Positions 53,682 to 64,000 of a DNA stretch of 64,000 nt are shown piece by piece (position 1 is the stretch's first letter; each line of letters opens with the position of its first letter). Below the pieces are notes generated by a model. That model was not told where the DNA came from and did not search any database. It saw nothing but the letters and a program-made list of their open reading frames with translations. Origin of the DNA: an uncultured Rhodospirillaceae bacterium (GTDB lineage Bacteria; Pseudomonadota; Alphaproteobacteria; Dongiales; Dongiaceae); assembly GCA_902826565.1 (NCBI GenBank), contig CADEFF010000001.1, positions 74,257 through 138,256 of the forward strand, given 5' to 3'. A program made the translations under genes and the position numbers.

Positions 53682-54420
53682 AAATTCCGGCGACGTCTTT
53701 CGTTCGCGGCACGGGCGCGCTCGCGCCGGTCGGCGCGCGTACGCATTCCGGCGGCGCAGCTTCCCCTCGCGGCATGGTCTCGTCGCGACATCCTCCGTCG
53801 CGGCGTTCTCGGTCGAGGCATCCTCGGTCGCGGTGACGATCCGTCGGCGCGCTCCCCCATGTCGGGAAAGATTGCGTCCGGCGCATGGCGCACGGCATCG
53901 CTCGCGTCGATCGGCCGCGGGGACGTCGCCCGCGATCGGGAGCCGTATCAACGCGCTCGCCCTTCCTCTTCGCGCGAGCCGGGAATGCAGCGCGACATCG
54001 CACCGCGCCAATGTCGTGCGAATCTAGATGTAGCGTTCGCGGCGCATCGAAGCCCTTCCGTTGTGAGGCGAGCGATGCATGTTTCTCGCCGTTTCCTCGA
54101 AGGCATCAATGCAAGAGAATTATTTGCGGGATGCGCCATCGGATGTATTGCACCGCTGATAGGCCGTGAGTAGAGTCCGCCCGAGGTGGTCGACGGGGAG
54201 GCTAAGTCGGATCAGACGGTGTGGGCGTTCTCCGGGGCTAACCGCACTCACAAACATCCGACAGTCGAGTCATCGCGGCGCCGACGGCGCAAACGAAGGG
54301 GGCGATGATCCGGAACGATCCCGAGATCAAGAACCGGACATCGTTTTCATCGGCGATGTCACACGCGACCTGAAGTCGGGTGCCCGTAAGTCGGGCGTGA
54401 GTGGGGAAGGACATTACGAC
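53682..54420. other. 739-bp gap without a convincing gene (rpsT to rhodanese)
   Basis: Open frames on both strands here lack recognisable domains, and their composition looks like antisense or chance reading. The first part holds a 15-bp tandem repeat (53777-53836). The middle (about 54040-54180) is relatively AT-rich. I searched for DnaA boxes (TTATNCACA), tRNA-like folds and SRP- or 6S-like conserved sequences and recognised none. It may contain the dnaA-region promoters or an unannotated small RNA. Confidence 0.5.
53777..53836. repeat. Four tandem imperfect 15-bp repeats
   Basis: Four adjacent 15-bp units follow the pattern (C/T)CTC(G/C)GTCG(C/A)GGC(A/G)T: GTCTCGTCGCGACAT, CCTCCGTCGCGGCGT, TCTCGGTCGAGGCAT and CCTCGGTCGCGGTGA. 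On the minus strand they would read as five-residue repeats (TEDAS, TENAA, TEDVA). The array lies in the gene-free gap after rpsT. Confidence 0.7.
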
Positions 54421-54840
54421 GTGGTGAGTTACGCCGGTGATGTCGCGCCGTCGGATGCGTGGGCCGATCTCGATCGAGAGTCCGGCGCACAGCTCGTCGA
54501 TGTGCGGACGCGTCCAGAATGGGCTTTCGTCGGCGTGCCGGATCTGGCGCCGGTCCGCAAGAAGGTGATCCTGCTGCCCTGGCAGGACTACCCGACGATG
54601 CAGGTCAATCCGAACTTCATCGCCGAGCTCGAACGCGCCGTCCCCGACAAGTCGGCCCCGGTCTATTTCCTGTGCCGCAGCGGCGCCCGGTCTCGCGCGG
54701 CCGCGATCGCCGCCACCGAGGCGGGATATCAGCGCTGCTACAACGTTTCCGACGGCTTCGAGGGGACGCTCGACGGCGCCCGCCACCGGGGTCGCGCGGC
54801 GGGCTGGAAAGCCGCCGGACTGCCCTGGCTGCAGGACTGA
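54421..54840 (+). CDS. Rhodanese-like domain protein
   Basis: Single-domain rhodanese of 139 aa, a possible sulfurtransferase. It opens [16 protein letters not shown], has the substrate-entry motif [11 protein letters not shown], and the active-site loop with catalytic Cys in [28 protein letters not shown] follows. The start is probably GTG 54421 or 54424, behind GGGGAAGG; the open frame extends further upstream without similarity. It ends 20 bp before dnaA and may share its transcript. Confidence 0.88.
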   Translation: MVSYAGDVAPSDAWADLDRESGAQLVDVRTRPEWAFVGVPDLAPVRKKVILLPWQDYPTMQVNPNFIAELERAVPDKSAPVYFLCRSGARSRAAAIAATEAGYQRCYNVSDGFEGTLDGARHRGRAAGWKAAGLPWLQD

Positions 54841-54860
54841 AGGGCGGGGTCTCGGAAGCC

Positions 54861-56258
54861 ATGCGCCAGATCGGCCAGGACAGCCAGTTGAACGCCAAAT
54901 GGGCCCGGGTTCGGGGTCGGCTCCGCGCCGAGTTCGGCGAACAGGCTTTCCGGAGCTGGCTCAAGCCCTTGACCCTGATCGGCTGCGCCGACGGCGAGCT
55001 CAGGATCGTGGTGCCGACCCGGTTCATCCGGGACTGGGTGATGCAGCATTATGCCGACCGGCTGCGGCATCTGTGGGAGAGCGAGATGCCCGAGCTTCGC
55101 GCGCTCGAGATCGCGGTCGACAGCGCCCGCGCGCCGAGCCAGCGCGATGGCGAGGTGCCGGCGGTCCGTCTCGTCGCGGGCGTGCCCGCCGAGGAGACCG
55201 CGGCGGTTCTGCCGCCGCCCTCGGCCGCGATCGACATCGGCGCCTCGCTCGATCCGCGTTTCACCTTCGAGAACTTCGTGGTGGGCAAGTCCAACGAGCT
55301 CGCCTATGCGGCGGCGCGCCGCGTCGCCGAGGCGAAGTCGGTGCCCTTCAACCCGCTCTTCCTCTATGGCGGCGTCGGTCTCGGCAAGACGCATCTCATG
55401 CATGCGATCGCCTGGGGCATCAAGAAGGCGCAGCCCGAGAAGCGGGTGATCTACCTCTCCGCCGAGAAGTTCATGTACCAGTTCATCCGGGCGCTCCGGC
55501 ACAAGAACACCATGGCCTTCAAGGAGCAGTTCCGCTCGGTCGACCTGCTGATGATCGACGACGTGCAGTTCATCAGCGGCAAGGATTCGACCCAGGAGGA
55601 GTTCTTCCATACCTTCAATGCGCTGGTGGACCAGAACCGCCAGGTGGTGATCTCGGCCGACAAGTCGCCCTCCGACCTCGAGGGGCTGGAGGAGCGGATG
55701 CGCTCCCGGCTCGGCTGGGGCCTGGTGGCTGACATCCACCCGACCACCTACGAGCTGCGGCTCGGCATCCTGCAGGCGAAGGCGGAGCAGCTCGGCGCCG
55801 ACATCCCGACCAAGGTGCTCGAGTTCCTCGCCCACAAGATCCTGTCGAACGTGCGCGAGCTCGAAGGGGCCCTCAACCGCATCGTCGCCCATGCGACGCT
55901 CGTCGGCCGGCCGATCACGCTCGAGACGACCTCCGAGGTGCTGCACGATCTCCTGCGCGCGAACGATCGCCGCGTGACGATCGAGGAGATCCAGCGCAAG
56001 GTCGCCGAGCATTTCAACATCAAGATCGCCGAGATGCAGTCGGCGCGCCGCGCCCGCGCGGTGGCGCGTCCGCGCCAGGTCGCGATGTATCTGGCGAAGC
56101 AGCTCACCTCGCGCTCCCTGCCCGAGATCGGCCGCAAGTTCGGCGGCCGCGACCACACCACGGTCATGCACGCGGTGCGCAAGGTCGAGGAGCTTCGCGC
56201 AACCGACGCGAGCTTCTCGGAAGACGTCGACCTGCTGCGCCGGATGCTCGAGGCCTGA
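54861..56258 (+). CDS. dnaA: Chromosomal replication initiator DnaA
   Basis: AAA+ initiator of 465 aa. Domain I (~1-75: [21 protein letters not shown]), a short linker, AAA+ domain III with Walker A GGVGLGKT (170-177) and Walker [11 protein letters not shown], and domain IV with the DnaA signature [20 protein letters not shown] 54861 gives [14 protein letters not shown]. It heads the classic dnaA-dnaN-recF-gyrB order. I did not recognise DnaA boxes in the flanks, so the origin may lie elsewhere, as in several alphaproteobacteria. Confidence 0.97.
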   Translation: MRQIGQDSQLNAKWARVRGRLRAEFGEQAFRSWLKPLTLIGCADGELRIVVPTRFIRDWVMQHYADRLRHLWESEMPELRALEIAVDSARAPSQRDGEVPAVRLVAGVPAEETAAVLPPPSAAIDIGASLDPRFTFENFVVGKSNELAYAAARRVAEAKSVPFNPLFLYGGVGLGKTHLMHAIAWGIKKAQPEKRVIYLSAEKFMYQFIRALRHKNTMAFKEQFRSVDLLMIDDVQFISGKDSTQEEFFHTFNALVDQNRQVVISADKSPSDLEGLEERMRSRLGWGLVADIHPTTYELRLGILQAKAEQLGADIPTKVLEFLAHKILSNVRELEGALNRIVAHATLVGRPITLETTSEVLHDLLRANDRRVTIEEIQRKVAEHFNIKIAEMQSARRARAVARPRQVAMYLAKQLTSRSLPEIGRKFGGRDHTTVMHAVRKVEELRATDASFSEDVDLLRRMLEA

Positions 56259-56264
56259 GGCGCC

Positions 56265-56284
56265 GGGCGTCCTCCCGGACGCCC
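56265..56284 (+). terminator. Stem-loop after dnaA
   Basis: GGGCGTCC (56265-56272) and GGACGCCC (56277-56284) form an 8-bp stem with a TCCC loop, 6 bp after the dnaA stop. No T-run follows, so it may be a weak or Rho-assisted terminator or an mRNA 3'-end stabiliser, separating dnaA from dnaN transcription. Confidence 0.5.
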
Positions 56285-56375
56285 CGTCGGGACCCCTTCC
56301 CCGGAGCCCCGGTCCGGGCGCGGTTTTCGGCCGTTTTCCGCCCCGCCGGCGACGCCGCCTGGCCTGCCGAATCGC

Positions 56376-56404
56376 TTAACTTTCCAACACGTTAACGCTA
56401 CACT
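56376..56404 (+). promoter_or_regulatory. dnaN promoter
   Basis: TTAACT (56376-56381) and TACACT (56399-56404) are 17 bp apart, in the only AT-leaning part of the 291-bp dnaA-dnaN gap. A second TTAAC lies in the spacer. The rest of the gap is GC-rich with no gene. Confidence 0.45.
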
Positions 56405-56549
56405 CGCAGACCGTCCTCCGGCCGATCCGCCGGGATCGGGAAAACCCCTTCCTTGCGGGGTCCAAACGCCCTCTCGGCCGACCGCTCCGGGCGGCCACGG
56501 GCAGGTTCCAACGGCAGTTCGCGGTTCCCACTCGTCATTCGGCCAGGCC

Positions 56550-57668
56550 ATGAAACTCACCATCGAACGCGGCGCCCTCCTCCGGTCTCTCGCCCATGTG
56601 CAGAGCGTCGTCGAACGGCGCAACACCATCCCGATCCTCTCGAACATCCTGATCGAGGGCGACAAGGGCGGCTTGAGCATGACCGCGACCGACATGGACC
56701 TCACCATCGTCGAGCGCGCGGAAGCCGCGATCGGCAAATCCGGCGCCACCACCGTTCCCGCCCACACGCTCTACGACATCGTGCGCAAGCTGCCGGAAGG
56801 GGCGCAGGTCGAGTTCGATGGCGCGGCCGATGCGGGCCAGCTCGGGCTGAAGGCGGGCCGGGCCCGCTTCTCGCTCGCGACGCTGCCGCGCGAGGATTTT
56901 CCCTCGGCCAGCGTCGGCGACCTGCCGCACCGCTTCCAGATCGCCGCCGCAGACATGCGGGAGCTGATCGACAGCACCCGGTTCGCCATCTCGACCGAGG
57001 AGACGCGCTACTACCTGAACGGCATCTATCTCCATGCCCATACGGCCGACCGGAAGAAGACGCTCCGCGCCGTCGCGACCGACGGGCACCGCCTCGCGCG
57101 GGTCGAGCTCGGCCTGCCGCAGGGCGCGGCCGAGATGCCCGGCATCATCGTGCCGCGCAAGGCGGTCGCCGAGCTTCGCAAGCTGATCGAGGAGGTGGAC
57201 GGCGCGATCGAGGTGTCGCTCTCCGACACCCGCATCAGCTTCGCCTTCGCCAACGTGCTGATGACCTCGAAGCTGATCGACGGCACCTTCCCGGACTATC
57301 AGCGGGTGATCCCGACCGGCAACGACAAGATGCTGAAGGTCGACCGCAAGAGCTTCATGACCGCGGTCGATCTGGTCGCGACCATCTCGAGCGAGAAGAG
57401 CCGCGCGGTAAAGCTCGCCCTCAAGCCCGGCCACCTGACCCTCACCGCCTCGAGCCCGGAGAACGGCACGGCGACCGAGGAGCTGGAGGTCGATTACGAC
57501 GGCCAGGCGATCGATATCGGCTTCAACTCCCGCTACCTCCTCGACATCGTGCAGCAGATCGGCGGCGACAATGCCGAGATCGCGCTCGCCGACGCCGCCT
57601 CGCCCACGCTGCTGCGCGATCCGGCCAACGGCAATGCGCTCTATGTGCTGATGCCGATGCGGGTCTAG
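56550..57668 (+). CDS. dnaN: DNA polymerase III beta subunit (sliding clamp)
   Basis: Ring-forming processivity clamp of 372 aa. It has the three-domain beta-clamp sequence, starting MKLTIERGALLRSLAHVQSV and ERRNTIPILSNILIEG, with FPDYQRVIPTGNDK in the second domain and the C-terminal ending NGNALYVLMPMRV that forms the partner-binding pocket. It follows dnaA by 291 bp with its own promoter and precedes recF by 8 bp. Length and sequence are normal for alphaproteobacteria. Confidence 0.97.
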   Translation: MKLTIERGALLRSLAHVQSVVERRNTIPILSNILIEGDKGGLSMTATDMDLTIVERAEAAIGKSGATTVPAHTLYDIVRKLPEGAQVEFDGAADAGQLGLKAGRARFSLATLPREDFPSASVGDLPHRFQIAAADMRELIDSTRFAISTEETRYYLNGIYLHAHTADRKKTLRAVATDGHRLARVELGLPQGAAEMPGIIVPRKAVAELRKLIEEVDGAIEVSLSDTRISFAFANVLMTSKLIDGTFPDYQRVIPTGNDKMLKVDRKSFMTAVDLVATISSEKSRAVKLALKPGHLTLTASSPENGTATEELEVDYDGQAIDIGFNSRYLLDIVQQIGGDNAEIALADAASPTLLRDPANGNALYVLMPMRV

Positions 57669-57676
57669 GTCGGCCG

Positions 57677-61388
<3,712 letters not shown>

Positions 61389-61482
61389 CGCCGGCGGCGC
61401 CGTGCTACGCGCGCGGCCGGGTCGATCCTGATGCCCGGCGGGCACCGGCTGCGGCCCGTCGTCGCGAGTGTATTGCGAACGG

Positions 61483-63693
61483 CTATCGCCCTTCCGCCGC
61501 TTCGAGCGCGCTTTCGATGAAGCGCTCCAGGTCGCGGATCGGTGCCGGGTCGTCGAAGAGCCTTGCCCGTCGCCGCTCGGTTTCGGCTGCGAGATGCCGA
61601 CGCCATTCCGCATCGCGGCCGGCGCGGACCGCCATCGCGATGTAGTCCTCGACGTCTCGCGCGATCGTCTCGCTCATGCCCATCTGCGTCAGCACGGCGA
61701 GGCTGTGGCGACCGCGCATCTGCGGCCCGGGCAAAGTGAGAACCGGCAACCCCGCCGCGACGGCCTCATGCGTCGTGTTGTTGCCGGACCACAGGATCGC
61801 ATCGAGGAAGATGTCGCAGGCCCGGTTGAGGGCGATGTAGTCGGGCGGCAGGAGCGGCCCGTGAAACACGCAGAGACGCTCGGTTTCCAGGCCCTTCCTG
61901 CCGAAGGCTTCCGCCAGCCGGGTACGAAAAGCGGCGATCTCCCGCGCGTCGCGGCCGAGGAAATGGAACTCGGCCGCGGGAAGCTCGGCCGCGATCTCGG
62001 CGAAGACGCGGTCGTGCCGCGGCAGATATTTGATGAGGTTCTGGGCGCAGAGATAGCGGATGCGGTCGCCGCTGCGCGCGGGCGCGGGTGCCGCGGCGAT
62101 CAGCCCGGCGAGCCGCGCGCCGTCATAGCAGGAAGCGGTGCCGGCGAGCCGCACCAGCCGCTCGCTGTAGAACCGCTCGCCGTCGGCGGGCTCCATCAGC
62201 GCGCTCGAGAGCGCATGGGTCATGGCGGGCAGCCCCGAGGTCACCGGATGGCCGAGCCCGTTCGCCTGGATCGGCGCCAGCGGAAGTGCCGCGGCGAGCT
62301 GCAGCTCGATCGACATGCCGTGGTCGAGATAGATCAGGAGATCGAGCGCGTCCGCCGCGATCTCGGCAATGAGCCTTTCGACGCTGTTGGACGGGACGAA
62401 GCGGTCCGCCCTGGCGGCGAGCGCGTCGGTGAAGCCGGCATCCATCCGATGGCCGGCATAATAGACATGCTTCGCGAAATCGCCCCGGCTGTCAGCGATC
62501 CAGGCGCCATGCGTCTTCCAGATCGAATGCTGCCGGAGATGGGCGGAGAGGAAACCGACGCGCGGCCGGCGGCCCCGGGCCCGCCGCCGGGGCTCGGCAT
62601 GTTCGGGGTAGCGGGCCGCCGCGATGCGGGCAAGGATGCGCCCGTAGCGCTCCTGCTCCGGCCGGTCGTCCGCGCCCTGGTAATGCAGGCGGAAATTCGT
62701 GGCCGACTGGACCGCGAGCGCCGCCTCGAGCACGGCCTCGCGGCTGTCGAGTCTCAGATCCGCCTCGATCGCTGCGAGCTTGCGGTTCCAGGCATCGCGC
62801 GCCGTCGCGATCTCTTCCTCCGAGCGCCAGAGCGTCGGAAACATCATCGCCTCGATCCAGCGCGCGCGGATGCCGCCCGGCCGCAGGCCGAGCGCCCGCC
62901 GGATCTCCCGCTGCGCCGACGCCTCGTCGCCGGCGCCGTCCGCCATGGCGGCCTGCTCGAGCGCGGCATCGTAGGCGCCCGCCGGATCGGCGGCGGCGGC
63001 TGCGAAATCCTCCGTTGCGCCCGCGCGGTCGCCGAGCCGCCGTCGCGCGCGGCCGCGGCCGAGCCTGAGCTCGCTGCCGGTCTCGCCGCCGGCAAGCGCG
63101 CGGCTATATTCGGCCGCCGCCTCCTCATGGCGGCCGAGGCGGAGCGCGGCATAGCCGCGGAGGCCGGCGGCACGGGGTGCCAGCCGCGCATCGGCGCGCT
63201 CCGCGCGCGCGGCGAGGTCGAGGGCCGTCTCGAAATGCCCCTGCTGCAGCCGGGCCCTTGCCAGCTTCAGCAGGGTCGCGCTGCGTGCGGGATCGAGCGC
63301 GAGCGCGGCCTCATATTCGGCGGCGCCCTCCTCGTAACGTTCGAGGCAGCAGAGGGCGGTGCCGAGATCCTCGCGGTCCGCGACCGAGCGCGGCGCCCGG
63401 GCGAGCGCGCGGCGGAACTGCGTCGCCGCCTCGGCGAAGCGGCCGTCGGCGGCGAGGACGCGGCCGAAATTTCCGGCGATCGCCGGATCGTTGGGCGCGA
63501 GGCGCGCCGCCTGCTCCAGCGTCGCGCCCGCCTCGGCGCGGCGGCCGAGGCGGAACAGGGCAAGTCCCTTGATATGGAGCAGATCGAGATTCGCCGGCTC
63601 GGTGCGGAGCGCCGCGTCGCAAGCCGTGACCGCTGCGGCGAAGCGGCCTTGCGCGAAGGCCGCCCGGACGGGTGCGAGCCTATCGACCGGCAT
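61483..63693 (-). CDS. TPR protein with SPINDLY/O-GlcNAc transferase-like C-terminus
   Basis: Protein of 736 aa. The N-terminal ~330 residues are tetratricopeptide repeats (for example DLLHIKGLALFRLGRRAEAG, AIAGNFGRVLAADGRFAEAA, SATLLKLARARLQQGHFETA). The C-terminal ~390 residues match the SPINDLY/OGT glycosyltransferase region: LPLAPIQANGLGHPVTSGL, a GPLLPPDYIALNRACDIFLD segment, and GNNTTHEAVAAGLPVLTLPG, the sugar-nucleotide-binding part. Bacterial relatives glycosylate proteins, sometimes flagellin or adhesins. The adjacent GNAT gene overlaps its start by 14 bases. Target unknown. Confidence 0.85.
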   Translation of the reverse strand: MPVDRLAPVRAAFAQGRFAAAVTACDAALRTEPANLDLLHIKGLALFRLGRRAEAGATLEQAARLAPNDPAIAGNFGRVLAADGRFAEAATQFRRALARAPRSVADREDLGTALCCLERYEEGAAEYEAALALDPARSATLLKLARARLQQGHFETALDLAARAERADARLAPRAAGLRGYAALRLGRHEEAAAEYSRALAGGETGSELRLGRGRARRRLGDRAGATEDFAAAAADPAGAYDAALEQAAMADGAGDEASAQREIRRALGLRPGGIRARWIEAMMFPTLWRSEEEIATARDAWNRKLAAIEADLRLDSREAVLEAALAVQSATNFRLHYQGADDRPEQERYGRILARIAAARYPEHAEPRRRARGRRPRVGFLSAHLRQHSIWKTHGAWIADSRGDFAKHVYYAGHRMDAGFTDALAARADRFVPSNSVERLIAEIAADALDLLIYLDHGMSIELQLAAALPLAPIQANGLGHPVTSGLPAMTHALSSALMEPADGERFYSERLVRLAGTASCYDGARLAGLIAAAPAPARSGDRIRYLCAQNLIKYLPRHDRVFAEIAAELPAAEFHFLGRDAREIAAFRTRLAEAFGRKGLETERLCVFHGPLLPPDYIALNRACDIFLDAILWSGNNTTHEAVAAGLPVLTLPGPQMRGRHSLAVLTQMGMSETIARDVEDYIAMAVRAGRDAEWRRHLAAETERRRARLFDDPAPIRDLERFIESALEAAEGR

Positions 63694-64000
63694 CGGCCTC
63701 GACCGCCGGCGCCCAGCTCTGCAGCGTCCGGAAATCCTCGCCGGCCGCGAAACAGGGCATGCCGCCGCGACTCTCCCTGGCAAAGCGCGCATAGAACGCG
63801 ATGGCGGCCGTATTGCTCTCGAGGATCTCCCACAGGATGTAGTGGCCTTGCTGGTCGCGGGTGCGGCGCGCGACGGCACCCATGAGCCCGAGCCCGACCC
63901 CGCGGCGCCGGCCGCGCGGCGCGACATAGAGATCGGAGAGGAAGCTGCCCCGCATCGCATGGCCGATGTCGTAGGCGGGCCAGAACAGCGCGTGGCCCAG
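63680..64000 (-). CDS. GNAT family N-acetyltransferase (partial, cut by window edge)
   Basis: The C-terminal ~106 residues are inside the window; the start lies beyond 64000. The GNAT core is clear: LSDLYVAPRGRRRGVGLGLM (acetyl-CoA loop R/Q-x-x-G-x-G) and WEILESNTAAIAFYARF, in the style of diamine/aminoglycoside-type N-acetyltransferases. Its last 14 bases overlap the start of the TPR-SPINDLY gene on the same strand, so the two are probably co-transcribed. The acceptor substrate is unknown. Confidence 0.85.
   Translation of the reverse strand: MGHALFWPAYDIGHAMRGSFLSDLYVAPRGRRRGVGLGLMGAVARRTRDQQGHYILWEILESNTAAIAFYARFARESRGGMPCFAAGEDFRTLQSWAPAVEADAGR

Noticed and set aside
53316..54011. Minus-strand open frame carrying five-residue repeats
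   Set aside because: Overlaps rpsT antisense, has no recognisable domain, and the repeats are explained by a DNA tandem array.
53859..54173. 104-codon plus-strand open frame in the rpsT-rhodanese gap
   Set aside because: No ribosome-binding site, no domain, atypical composition; not supported as a gene.
53682..54860. Replication origin next to dnaA
   Set aside because: No DnaA-box cluster was recognised by eye and no long AT-rich unwinding region is present; in several alphaproteobacteria oriC is not beside dnaA.
56376..56397. CtrA site (TTAA-N7-TTAA) before dnaN
   Set aside because: The two TTAA elements are 12 bp apart rather than 7, so the match fails.

Overview
This window is high-GC chromosomal DNA from an alphaproteobacterium, most likely a Rhodospirillales-type organism. 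The lineage call rests on MucR, Irr and alphaproteobacterial Fur homologues, a YlxR-L7Ae fusion, an olsBA pair, and the gene run tsaB-rimI-mucR-fur-olsBA-miaB-phoH-ybeY-corC-lnt-xre-metK-trmB-rimP-nusA-infB-rbfA-truB-rpsO-pnp. It is inferred from gene content and order, not from a database search. I see no tRNA, rRNA, CRISPR array, prophage or insertion sequence. Coding density is high and many neighbours overlap by 4 bases (ATGA or GTGA).

Layout. 1-2.9 kb: minus-strand polyamine-type ABC importer operon (ATPase, Tat-exported binding protein, permease cut by the window edge) with a divergent LuxR-type regulator. 3.9-9.3 kb: Bax-inhibitor-1 protein, trpS, a DUF2333 membrane protein, and a TauE/SafE-TIGR02186-universal stress protein operon. 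9.4-11.7 kb: two tandem class III adenylate cyclase-like genes. 11.9-13.8 kb: Nfu Fe-S carrier, RutE-like nitroreductase, and a convergent D-Ala-D-Ala dipeptidase. 13.9-26.3 kb: a long co-directional housekeeping run (tsaB, rimI, mucR, fur, olsB, olsA, miaB, phoH, ybeY, corC, lnt, xre, metK, trmB). 26.4-35.8 kb: the rimP-nusA-ylxR-infB-rbfA-truB-rpsO-pnp translation and RNA-turnover cluster, preceded by a compact promoter-hairpin-terminator leader.

36-41.3 kb: ugpQ-like phosphodiesterase, a nitronate monooxygenase-like flavoprotein with a C-terminal cysteine cluster, irr, and a rubrerythrin / CCG Fe-S protein / DUF3501 operon. Irr-box-like palindromes lie in front of both irr and the rubrerythrin gene. 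41.3-50.2 kb (mostly minus strand): a P-loop kinase that appears to start at CTG, an SH3 protein, a D-2-hydroxyacid dehydrogenase, an Rrf2-cysK-moeB sulfur group, coaBC-dut, and ubiE-ubiB. 50.2-53.7 kb: an HNH endonuclease with a PUA/EVE-like N-terminus, mutM with an altered zinc finger, a small secreted protein, enoyl-CoA hydratase and rpsT. 54.4-61.4 kb: rhodanese, dnaA, dnaN, recF, gyrB. 61.5-64 kb: a TPR-SPINDLY glycosyltransferase and a GNAT gene cut by the window edge.

Most of the window is core genome. The loci with the least settled biology are the Irr-linked rubrerythrin/CCG/DUF3501 operon, the HNH gene with its GACT/AGTC operator-like region, the flavoprotein with an apparent Fe-S appendage, and the CTG-started kinase. 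Promoters, hairpins and operator-like motifs were found by eye against consensus sequences and carry lower confidence than the genes.
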